Below are positions 1-7,462 of a stretch of DNA of 33,720 nucleotides, in pieces. The notes beneath the pieces were generated by a model. It did no database searches. It worked only from the letters and a program-made list of their open reading frames with translations, and was not told where the DNA came from. Each line of letters opens with the position of its first letter. The stretch's first letter is position 1. The stretch lies in the NCBI GenBank assembly GCA_018058095.1, contig JAGPCO010000083.1, positions 1 through 33,720 on the forward strand, in the 5' to 3' direction. The stretch comes from Kofleriaceae bacterium (lineage in GTDB: Bacteria > Myxococcota_A > Polyangia > Haliangiales > Haliangiaceae). The position numbers and the translations under genes are program-made.

Positions 1-118
1 CTGCGACAACCAGACACCTGCACGACAACCGAAACCGAGGGATGGGCCTGTGCCGAATCGCCGCGAAAACGGCAAGAGGGCACGGGTCTGCGCTTGACCA
101 CTAGGCCACTACATAGTC

Positions 119-178
119 GGGCACGGGAGCAGGGCACGGAGAAACGCCGCTGCGCGGCGTTTTTCCGTGCCCTGCTAG
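119..178 (-). repeat. Intergenic hairpin repeat, copy R1
   Basis: A near-perfect hairpin lies immediately after serC. Bases 128-140 pair with 164-176 (13 bp), 141/163 is a G-U pair, and 142-150 pair with 154-162 (9 bp); the loop read on the minus strand is GCA. The element starts with CTAGCAG, whose TAG is the serC stop codon, and ends with one GTGCCC hexamer at 119-124. The same order of parts is seen at 3921-4003 and 14180-14264. There is no U-run after the stem, so it is not a textbook intrinsic terminator, but so strong a stem could still end or protect the transcript. Confidence 0.75.
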
Positions 179-1266
179 CCGCGGCCGTGCTCGACGTCGG
201 CCAGGGTCTGCACCAGCAGCTCGACGCCGGCGCGCGGGAACGCGTTGTAGATGCTGGCGCGCAGGCCGCCGACCGAGCGGTGGCCCTGCAGGCCGACCAG
301 GCCGCGCGCCTCGGCCAGCGCCAGCGCACGCGCCTCGACGGCGGCGTCGCGGCCGCGGAAGGTCACGTTCATGAGCGACCGGCTGCCCGGCCGGGCGTGG
401 GCCGAGAAGGCCTGGCTGTGATCGAGGAAGTCGTACAGCAGCGCGGCCTTGGCCTGGTTGGCCGCGGCCATCGCCGTCAGCCCACCGGCGGCCTCGATCC
501 ACGCCAGCACCTCGGCGATGACGAACACGCCGAAGGTGTTGGGCGTGTTGTACAGCGAGCGCTCGCGCACGTAGGTGCGGTACTGCAGCAGCGGCGCCAG
601 CTCGGCCCGCCCTCGCTCCGCGAAGTCGCGCCGCACGATGACCAGCGTGATGCCGGCCGGGCCCAGGTTCTTCTGCGCGCCGGCGAAGATCAGGTCGTGA
701 GCGGCGACGTCGATCGGCCGGCTGAACAGATCACTCGAGGCGTCACACACCAGCGGCACGCCGGCCGGCGGCACCGGCGGCGCCGCCCACTCGGTGCCGT
801 AGATCGTGTTGTTGCTGGTGTAGTAGGCGTAGGCCGGTGCGGCGGACCACGTCTGCGTGCCGGGGATGGACCGGAACCCGTCGCCGCTGGCGTCACACGC
901 CACGTGCACCGAGCCGACCCGGCGCGCCTCGTCGATGGCCTTGCCGGTCCACACCCCGGTGTGGCAGTAGTCCGCCGTCGCCCCGGCCGGCAGGAACGAC
1001 ATCGGCACCATGTGGAAGTGAGCTGACGCCGTGCCGGTGACGAAACACACCGTGTGGCTGTCGGGGATGGACGCCAGCCGGCGCGCGCTGGCCTCGGCCC
1101 GGGCCAGCACCGCCTCGAACTCGCGGCCGCGGTGGCTGTGCTCGAGGATGCCGATGCCCGAGCCATCGAGATCCCAGATCGCACCCTGGACGCGCCGCAG
1201 CACCTCCTCGGGCAGCATGGCTGGCCCCGAGGACAGGTTGAATCGACGTCCGCTGCTGTGCCCCAT
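175..1266 (-). CDS. serC: Phosphoserine aminotransferase SerC
   Basis: A PLP-dependent class V aminotransferase that converts 3-phosphohydroxypyruvate plus glutamate to phosphoserine in cytoplasmic serine synthesis; in some bacteria it also serves pyridoxal phosphate synthesis. The 363 residues match the usual length of about 360. The N-terminus has the family signature FNLSSGPAMLPEEV, and the PLP lysine is K199 in GAQKNLGPAG. ATG 1266 is chosen because GAGGAG lies 8-9 nt upstream; a start at 1293 would put that Shine-Dalgarno inside the gene. It sits 43 nt after a small conserved gene on the same strand, so the two are probably co-transcribed. The TAG stop is provided by hairpin repeat R1. 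No serA or serB is in view. Identification is secure; only the start is inferred. Confidence 0.95.
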   Translation of the reverse strand: MGHSSGRRFNLSSGPAMLPEEVLRRVQGAIWDLDGSGIGILEHSHRGREFEAVLARAEASARRLASIPDSHTVCFVTGTASAHFHMVPMSFLPAGATADYCHTGVWTGKAIDEARRVGSVHVACDASGDGFRSIPGTQTWSAAPAYAYYTSNNTIYGTEWAAPPVPPAGVPLVCDASSDLFSRPIDVAAHDLIFAGAQKNLGPAGITLVIVRRDFAERGRAELAPLLQYRTYVRERSLYNTPNTFGVFVIAEVLAWIEAAGGLTAMAAANQAKAALLYDFLDHSQAFSAHARPGSRSLMNVTFRGRDAAVEARALALAEARGLVGLQGHRSVGGLRASIYNAFPRAGVELLVQTLADVEHGRG

Positions 1267-1309
1267 CACGTCGCGCTCCTCGTCGCCCCCCACCTCGCGT
1301 CGCGAGGTG

Positions 1310-1552
1310 CTACCGACCTTCCTCGTGGAACCAGACCGTGATGGAGATGCAGTGGAAGGCCTCGTCGCTCGACTGGGTCACGGTGATCTCGGTGACCTTG
1401 TGCTGCGCGTGCGCGCGCATCCAGCCGGTGACCTTCTCGCCGAGGGCGTCGCGCTCGGCGAACATGGTCGCCGAGAAGATCTTGACCCCGTTGGTCTTGA
1501 GGTCCGGACGGAAGATCAACGTGCCGCTCGAGGTGCTGCCTAGCGCTGCCAT
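1310..1552 (-). CDS. Small conserved protein of unknown function, upstream of serC
   Basis: An 80-residue soluble protein without signal peptide or membrane segment. Its centre reads ...VKIFSATMFAERDALGEKVTGWM... and its end has TQSSDEAFHCISITVWF. I recall similar short proteins from other delta-proteobacteria but know no function. Alternating hydrophobic residues at both ends suggest a small alpha/beta fold. ATG 1552 is preceded by a -10-like TAGCGT (1562-1567) only 9 nt upstream and a -35-like TTGTCG (1586-1591) with an 18-nt spacer, so the message would be nearly leaderless. It is probably the first gene of an operon with serC, which follows after 43 nt. Third-position GC agrees with real coding; function is unassigned. 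Confidence 0.8.
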   Translation of the reverse strand: MAALGSTSSGTLIFRPDLKTNGVKIFSATMFAERDALGEKVTGWMRAHAQHKVTEITVTQSSDEAFHCISITVWFHEEGR

Positions 1553-1561
1553 GGGGCGCGG

Positions 1562-1591
1562 ACGCTAGCACGTGGGTCGACGCACCGACAA
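1562..1591 (-). promoter_or_regulatory. Candidate promoter of the small gene-serC operon
   Basis: Minus strand: TTGTCG (1591-1586), 18-nt spacer, TAGCGT (1567-1562), then 9 nt to ATG 1552. The predicted transcript start is within 2-3 nt of the ATG. Read from sequence only. Confidence 0.5.
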
Positions 1592-1646
1592 TTTCCGACT
1601 CGTTCAAACCGGTCGTCCGCGTCAGAACGCGGTTGTTACATCGACA

Positions 1647-2903
<1,257 letters not shown>

Positions 2904-2917
2904 TCAGGTCGGCCCGA

Positions 2918-3856
2918 TCACATGCGGAGGGTGGCGAAGAAGGTCAGGAAGCGATCCTCGTAGAACTGGCGCTCTTCGGTCGGGGGCGTGAGGTCGAGGA
3001 ACTTGAACTCGGCGCCGAGGTCGAGCCGCTGGTTGGGCGAGAAGATGACCTGCGCGGTGGCTGGCACCACGAAGTTCTCGGGCCGGAAGTCGAACTTCGG
3101 CACGATGAGCTGGGCCCGGACGATGACCGACACCGCCTCGATCGGGTTGGTGACGATGCCGATGGCCGGGGCGAAGGTCGGCTTGTCGTTGAACAGCAGC
3201 TGGAAGAAGGTCTCCAGCGCGGTGATGCCGATCTCCGGCCGCGCCGCGTAGCGGAACGGGAAGCCGATGTCGACCGCCGGGGTCATGTCGCCCGCACCCT
3301 GCTCGAGGGTCATCGGGTCGATCACCGCGGCCCGGTTGAGGCTGAAGGCGGCGCGGAAGTCGATGAAGTCGTACGCCAGCGCGGCCTCGATGCCGGCCGC
3401 GAACGACAGCTGCTTGAAGTTGTACGCGCTGCCGAACGTGCCCTGCAGCTCGACGTGGTCCTTGAGGCCGTAGCGGGCCTCGAGCAGCACGCCGACGCTC
3501 TCGAACGCGGTCTCCGAGCTGATGTCGAAGCCGATGCCGGCCTTGAGCTCGGTCACCTTCTCGGTCATCGTCAGCGGGCGGAACAGCTCGCGCCGGGGGT
3601 ACGACTTGAGGGTGAACAGGCCGCCGGCGGTGACCGGCGGCTGATCCTCGTCCTCCTCCTCCTCGTCGCCCTCGTCGTCGCCGCCACCCTCGTCGTCGTC
3701 CTCGTCCTCGTCCTCGTCTTCGTCCTCGTCCTCGTCCTCGTCGTCCGCCCAGGCGACCGAGGCGCACGGCGGCGCCACGAGGGTCGCGCTGGCGGCAGCC
3801 CCGGCCAGCGCCAGGACGAGCAGGCGACGTAGGTCGATCCCCATTGGTTTGGCCAT
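2918..3856 (-). CDS. Predicted outer-membrane beta-barrel protein with acidic N-terminal tract
   Basis: 312 residues. A basic start and hydrophobic stretch form a signal peptide (about 1-37, ending ...SVAWA). It is followed by an almost unbroken Asp/Glu run with a few Gly (38-71), then about 240 residues of alternating strands such as VELQGTFGSAYNF and VSVIVRAQLIVPKFDF, typical of a porin-like barrel. I recognise no named family. The acidic tract would lie in the periplasm or at the barrel mouth and could bind Ca2+ or other cations; this is inference. ATG 3856 is preceded by GAGAGGGG at about 6 nt; an in-frame ATG at 3844 is the alternative. The Ser/Thr kinase gene follows 14 nt after the stop. 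Confidence 0.8.
   Translation of the reverse strand: MAKPMGIDLRRLLVLALAGAAASATLVAPPCASVAWADDEDEDEDEDEDEDEDDDEGGGDDEGDEEEEDEDQPPVTAGGLFTLKSYPRRELFRPLTMTEKVTELKAGIGFDISSETAFESVGVLLEARYGLKDHVELQGTFGSAYNFKQLSFAAGIEAALAYDFIDFRAAFSLNRAAVIDPMTLEQGAGDMTPAVDIGFPFRYAARPEIGITALETFFQLLFNDKPTFAPAIGIVTNPIEAVSVIVRAQLIVPKFDFRPENFVVPATAQVIFSPNQRLDLGAEFKFLDLTPPTEERQFYEDRFLTFFATLRM
3635..3745 (-). repeat. Coding Asp/Glu microsatellite
   Basis: Runs of a GTCCTC-type hexamer (plus strand) encode alternating Asp-Glu residues 38-71 of the outer-membrane protein. A pure hexamer tract like this can change copy number by slippage without shifting the frame, so its length may vary between strains. Confidence 0.7.
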
Positions 3857-3920
3857 GCTAGCCCCTCTCGGCGGCGTGGGGCAAGCGCACGCCAGGGTGA
3901 AGGTGGGGCGCGCCAGAGGA

Positions 3921-4003
3921 CTAGCAGGTTGCTGAGAGACGCCGCGCAGCGGCGTTTCTCGCGCCCTGTTTCCGTGCCCGTGCCCGTGCCCGTGCCCGTG
4001 CCC
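3921..4003 (+). repeat. Intergenic hairpin/hexamer repeat, copy R2
   Basis: In plus orientation: CTAGCAG head, then a hairpin with 3934-3945 pairing to 3949-3960 (one G-U pair) around a GCA loop, then five exact GTGCCC hexamers at 3974-4003. It lies in the 314-bp gap between the H1-like gene and the outer-membrane protein gene, both on the minus strand. Apart from this repeat and the hairpin at 4055-4114, I see nothing else in the gap. Confidence 0.75.
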
Positions 4004-4054
4004 GATCGCGCGGGCGGTGCCGGCCGCGACCGCCAGCCCGGGCACGGCCCGAAA

Positions 4055-4114
4055 CGGAAGAAGCGGCCAGCGCCGGCGTCGGACGAATCCGACGAGGCGT
4101 GGCCGCTTCTTCCG
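4055..4114 (-). terminator. Strong hairpin, possible terminator of the H1-like gene
   Basis: Bases 4055-4069 pair perfectly with 4100-4114 (15 bp), and an inner stem (CGTCGGA with TCCGACG) closes a CGAA loop. It lies 56 nt beyond the stop of the minus-strand H1-like gene. On that strand it is followed only by TTTC, so termination would rest on the stem rather than a long U-tract. It may work in both directions. Confidence 0.55.
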
Positions 4115-4170
4115 GCGAACTCCGACGTCCGACCGCGTGGGTCGGGGACCGCCGGGGATCGCGGCGCGGG

Positions 4171-4512
4171 TTAGCGCTTCTTCTTGGCAGCCTTCTTGGC
4201 CGGCTTCTTGGCCGCCTTCTTCGGGGCGGCCTTCTTCTTGGCAGCCGCCTTCTTCGGGGCCGCCTTCTTGGCCGCCTTCTTCCGCTTCGAGCCGCCGACC
4301 TGGCGCTTGCTGCGCGCGACGTCGCCGTCCTTGTCGAGGAAGTAGATGTACTTGGTGTAGTCCATCTCGACGCCAGCCGCGGCGACCTTGGTCGCCTTGC
4401 CCTTGGCCTGGCCCGGCTTCTTCCGGGGCACGCCCCAGACGTCACCGTTCTTGATGTAGTACATGAGGTCGTTGTCGCGCTTCACACCGGTCTTAGCGAT
4501 CTTCTCAGCCAT
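4171..4512 (-). CDS. Histone-H1-like, Lys/Ala-tailed DNA-binding protein
   Basis: 113 residues. The first 70 form a small compact domain (...NDLMYYIKNGDVWGVPRKK..., ...MDYTKYIYFLDKDGDVARS...) that I cannot assign to a named family. The last 40 are almost only Lys, Ala and Pro in repeats of the AAKKA/PKKAA kind, as in eukaryotic H1 and bacterial H1-like proteins. That tail would be disordered, strongly basic and bind DNA or RNA without sequence preference, so a nucleoid-associated role is likely but inferred. ATG 4512 has GGGAGGG about 8 nt upstream; the open frame reaches further up but without coding character. The upstream 295 bp carries many copies of a CCGACGG-type motif that may be its control region. 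Confidence 0.85.
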   Translation of the reverse strand: MAEKIAKTGVKRDNDLMYYIKNGDVWGVPRKKPGQAKGKATKVAAAGVEMDYTKYIYFLDKDGDVARSKRQVGGSKRKKAAKKAAPKKAAAKKKAAPKKAAKKPAKKAAKKKR

Positions 4513-4575
4513 TTGTCGGACCCTCCCAAAGGGGTAGTGGTTTGCGCGGACCCTATCGAGGGGGTCTGACATTCG

Positions 4576-4820
4576 TTCTCCGACGGGGCGCCGACGGGGT
4601 GCTCCCACCCCCCCGTCGGAGAAAAAAATACGGCCCCGGTTCGAGCGCTTTCTCGACGGGGAAAGGCCTGTGGACAAGTGCCTCTCCGACGGAGCCGGCC
4701 CCGTGTCCAAGTCCTCGTCGAGAAAAGGGAAATCTCCGACGGAGGGAGGGGCGGATCAGCCCGTTTCCCGTCGACGATTTCGGCCCGGCCGGCGGCCCGG
4801 ACCGGGCTCACCGACGGGGC
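4576..4820. repeat. Cluster of CTCCGACGG-type motifs upstream of the H1-like gene
   Basis: Direct and inverted copies of a short motif near TCTCCGACGGRG occur at about 4578, 4590, 4611 (inverted), 4651, 4684, 4712 (inverted), 4733, 4767 (inverted) and 4810. The first pair forms a perfect 13-bp inverted repeat (4576-4588 with 4611-4623). The cluster fills the 295-bp gap and reaches the end of the methyltransferase gene. Spacing is irregular, so it is not a CRISPR. Multiple operator sites are possible; no regulator is identified. Confidence 0.5.
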
Positions 4821-5725
4821 GGACGATTTTTTTTTGCACGGTCGGCGACCGGGCCGCTGGCGGGCCGGCACACGAGCAGCTGGCTCTGCGCCGCCGCGGT
4901 CAGCTCGGCCCCCGCGAAGTCGCCGAATCGCTCCTCGACGCGCAGGCCGGCGTGGGCCACCAGGGCCTCGAGCTCGGCCGGGAAGAACTTCCGCTGTGAC
5001 AGCAGCACACAGCGCTCAGCCCCGGTGACCAGGTCGCGATCGAACAGGCGGATGGTCGCGATCTGGCCGATCGGATCGTACCGGTGGTTGGTCGAGTACT
5101 CGACCCGGTGGCCGGTGCGCGGGTCGGTGAAGCGGGTCCGGGCCCAGCGTCGGGTCGGGTCCCGCAGCAGCCAGGCCAGGTCGGGCACCTGCACGTCGAA
5201 GGCGAAGCGGCCGTCGTCGTCGAGGTGGGCCCCGACCCGGCGCAGGCAGGCGTCGACCTCGACCCGGGTGTAGAGGTGCTCGACGACGTTGAAGGCGGCG
5301 ATGACCAGCGGCGCGCGCACGCCGAGCTCGAAGTCGCGCAGGTCGGCGCTGACGACCTCGACCCGCGCCCGCACCATGCGGCTGGCGCGGTCGAGGCGGG
5401 CCCGCAGCCCGGCCAGCATGGCCGGAGCGCGGTCGACGGCGACGACGCGGAAGCCGGCCCGCGCCAGCGGCAGCGTGACCCGGCCGGTGCCGCAGCCGAG
5501 GTCGATCACCGTCGCGCCCGGCCGGGCCAGCCGGGTCGCCAGGGCCAGGTAGGCCCGCACGTCGTCCCGCCGGCGCCGGTACTCGAGGTCGTAGCGGAAG
5601 GCGTCGGCGTAGTGCTGCCACGATCCGGCGTCGACGGTGTCGTCGCCGTCGTCGCCGTCGTCACGCCCGGCCCGCGCCGTGCCGGCCGCGCCCGCGCCGG
5701 CCCGGCCTGCCGCCCGGCCCGCCAT
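4808..5725 (-). CDS. Class I SAM-dependent methyltransferase
   Basis: A 305-residue predicted cytoplasmic methyltransferase. The SAM-binding motif I is VIDLGCGTGRV at about 73-83, followed by an acidic strand end (VVAVDRAPAML) and the post-motif FNVVEHLYT, all standard for class I enzymes of the UbiE/Methyltransf_25 type. The substrate cannot be told. The first 35 residues are Ala/Gly/Asp-rich and probably disordered. ATG 5725 lies 1 nt after the TGA of pcnB (5729-5727), so translation is likely coupled; a frame open further upstream overlaps pcnB and has no family support. Two short Ala/Asp runs near the start are low-complexity. Identification of the fold is firm, the role is not. Confidence 0.88.
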   Translation of the reverse strand: MAGRAAGRAGAGAAGTARAGRDDGDDGDDTVDAGSWQHYADAFRYDLEYRRRRDDVRAYLALATRLARPGATVIDLGCGTGRVTLPLARAGFRVVAVDRAPAMLAGLRARLDRASRMVRARVEVVSADLRDFELGVRAPLVIAAFNVVEHLYTRVEVDACLRRVGAHLDDDGRFAFDVQVPDLAWLLRDPTRRWARTRFTDPRTGHRVEYSTNHRYDPIGQIATIRLFDRDLVTGAERCVLLSQRKFFPAELEALVAHAGLRVEERFGDFAGAELTAAAQSQLLVCRPASGPVADRAKKNRPPRR

Positions 5726-5726
5726 C

Positions 5727-7292
5727 TCAGGTCGCGGCGCCGTCGACCGCGCCGTCTTCGCGCCGGCGGCGCCGTCCGCCCCGGCGCCGGCGCCGGCGCT
5801 TGCGGCCGTCGCCGTCCTCGCCGTCCTCGCCGTCCGCGTCGTCATCACCGCCGCCGCCTGGGGTCAGGGTCATCGCCACCGGCTGGCCGCTGGTCAGCTC
5901 GGCCAGGAGCAGGGCGTCGGTGAAGAACTCGCGCCCGCCCATGAGCTCCGGCTTCTCACCGCGGGCCAGGGCGGCCTGGATCCGGCGCTGGGCCAGCAGC
6001 AGCTGGCGCAGGCGCTCGCTGTCGCGCCGGGTCACCCGCAGCTGCTCGATCATCGGCAGCGACCACCGGGTCACCACCTGCTGCACCTCGGCCGGCTTGC
6101 AGGTCGCGAGCGGGCCGAGCACGAACGGGCACAGCAGCGCGGCCAGCGCCACCGCGTTGGACGGGTCGGTCCCGGCCGCGACCGAGGCGTCGATGGCGCG
6201 CAGCACCTGCCAGGCCGCGGCCCGCTGCGGCGCCAGCGCCGGATCGCCCGGGTGTGACGGCACGACCGGCGCGGCGGTGGCCGCGCTGGCGCGGTGGGCC
6301 CGGTGCGGGCGGGCCGGCTGGTCGAGCCAGACCCGGCGCCAGGCCAGCTCCTCGGCGTCGAGCTCGCGCACCGGCTCGTCGTCGTCCGTCAACAGGGACG
6401 CGGCCAGCTCGGTGGTGTCGACCGGCGCGTCGTCGTGGGCCGGCAGGTCGTAGTCCTCGTCGTCGCCGGTGCCCTCGTCGTCGACCGGGGCGATGGCGAT
6501 CCGCCGCGCCGGCGGCGCTTCGTCGTCGGCCGGCAGGCGCAGCCGGGGCGAGCCGTCGCCCTGGAACAGCTCGGCCAGCTGGGGTGACAGCAGCGGCAGG
6601 AAGCCGGTCTCGACCAGCAGCTCCATCGACCGGTGGGCCGCGCCGCCGCGGACCAGGCGGTACACCTCCTCGAGCACGCGCGGCGGCGCCGCCTTGTGCA
6701 GCTCGTGCCGCCAGCGGATGAGCGCGCGGTAGGTCTGGGGCTCGATCTCGAGGTCGAGCCGGGCCGCGAACTTGATGGCCCGCAGCATGCGGACCGGGTC
6801 CTCCTGGAACCGCACCTCGGGATCCCCGATGGTCCGGATCTGGCGCCGCTCGAGGTCGCGCAGGCCGTCGACGTGGTCGATGACCCGCTCGGCCTCGACG
6901 TCGTAGAACAGGCCGTTGATGGTGAAGTCGCGCCGGCGCGCGTCGTCGGTCTCGGTCCCGAACACGTTGTCGCGGCGGATCAGCAGCTCGCCCTCGCCGC
7001 CCTCCTCCTCGTCGCGCGGGTTGGCGCGGAAGGTGGCGGTCTCGATGATCTTGTCGCCGAAGAACACCGTGGCCAGCCGGAACCGGCGGCCGATGATCCG
7101 GCAGTTGCGGAACAAGGACTTCACCTCGTTGGGCGTGGCGCTGGTGGCGACGTCGAAGTCCTTCGGCTTCTTCCCGAGCAGGAGATCGCGTACGCAGCCG
7201 CCGACCAGGTAGGCCTTGTGACCGCCCTTGGCCAGCTTGCGGACGACGCGATCGGCATCGGGGTCGATCGAGTCACGGTCCAGTTGTTTCAT
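5727..7292 (-). CDS. pcnB: Poly(A) polymerase / tRNA nucleotidyltransferase family protein, PcnB type
   Basis: 521 residues. The nucleotidyltransferase head has LVGGCVRDLLLGKKPKDFDVAT (G31-G32 and the metal-binding pair D45, D47), the RRDFTINGLFYD motif, and the RNA-binding segment QEDPVRMLRAIKFAARL. The layout is closer to poly(A) polymerase PcnB than to CCA-adding enzyme: the head fits, there is no HD domain, and the end is an Arg-run tail (RKRRRRRRGGRRRRR) as in other PcnB proteins. It would add 3' tails to RNAs and promote decay. A long acidic, low-complexity insert (about 270-360) separates the conserved region from a C-terminal helical part and seems peculiar to this lineage. ATG 7292 is the start nearest the conserved N-terminus; the Shine-Dalgarno is weak. 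The methyltransferase gene follows after 1 nt. Confidence 0.88.
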   Translation of the reverse strand: MKQLDRDSIDPDADRVVRKLAKGGHKAYLVGGCVRDLLLGKKPKDFDVATSATPNEVKSLFRNCRIIGRRFRLATVFFGDKIIETATFRANPRDEEEGGEGELLIRRDNVFGTETDDARRRDFTINGLFYDVEAERVIDHVDGLRDLERRQIRTIGDPEVRFQEDPVRMLRAIKFAARLDLEIEPQTYRALIRWRHELHKAAPPRVLEEVYRLVRGGAAHRSMELLVETGFLPLLSPQLAELFQGDGSPRLRLPADDEAPPARRIAIAPVDDEGTGDDEDYDLPAHDDAPVDTTELAASLLTDDDEPVRELDAEELAWRRVWLDQPARPHRAHRASAATAAPVVPSHPGDPALAPQRAAAWQVLRAIDASVAAGTDPSNAVALAALLCPFVLGPLATCKPAEVQQVVTRWSLPMIEQLRVTRRDSERLRQLLLAQRRIQAALARGEKPELMGGREFFTDALLLAELTSGQPVAMTLTPGGGGDDDADGEDGEDGDGRKRRRRRRGGRRRRREDGAVDGAAT

Positions 7293-7426
7293 AGGGCTAG
7301 GCGACCGGGGTAACACGCGGCGGGAGTGACGGGCAACTGGCGGGATGGCCTCATCGGCCAGCACGCCGGCCCCGGCGCCGGCCCGGCCGCCCCCACCCAT
7401 TGGGCGCAACCCGTTGAAAACCAGGC

Positions 7427-7456
7427 TTGACCTGGTCGCCAGCGGGCTGGGATCCT
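7427..7456 (+). promoter_or_regulatory. Candidate promoter of the kinase-TPR-lipoprotein operon
   Basis: TTGACC (7427-7432), 18-nt spacer, GATCCT (7451-7456), then 6 nt to GTG 7463. The -10 is weak, but its position matches other genes of the window. The TTG at 7427 that would open the longest frame is thus better read as the -35. Confidence 0.4.
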
Positions 7457-7462
7457 GCCGCC

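Noticed and set aside
40-120. tRNA-like stretch on the minus strand (TAGTGGCCTAGTGGTCAAGCGC)
   Set aside because: It resembles a D-arm, but no anticodon stem, T-arm or acceptor pairing can be drawn around it.
4576-4623. Hairpin beside an A-run as an intrinsic terminator
   Set aside because: The A-run follows the stem on the plus strand, and T's come before the stem on the minus strand, so neither strand gives stem-then-U.
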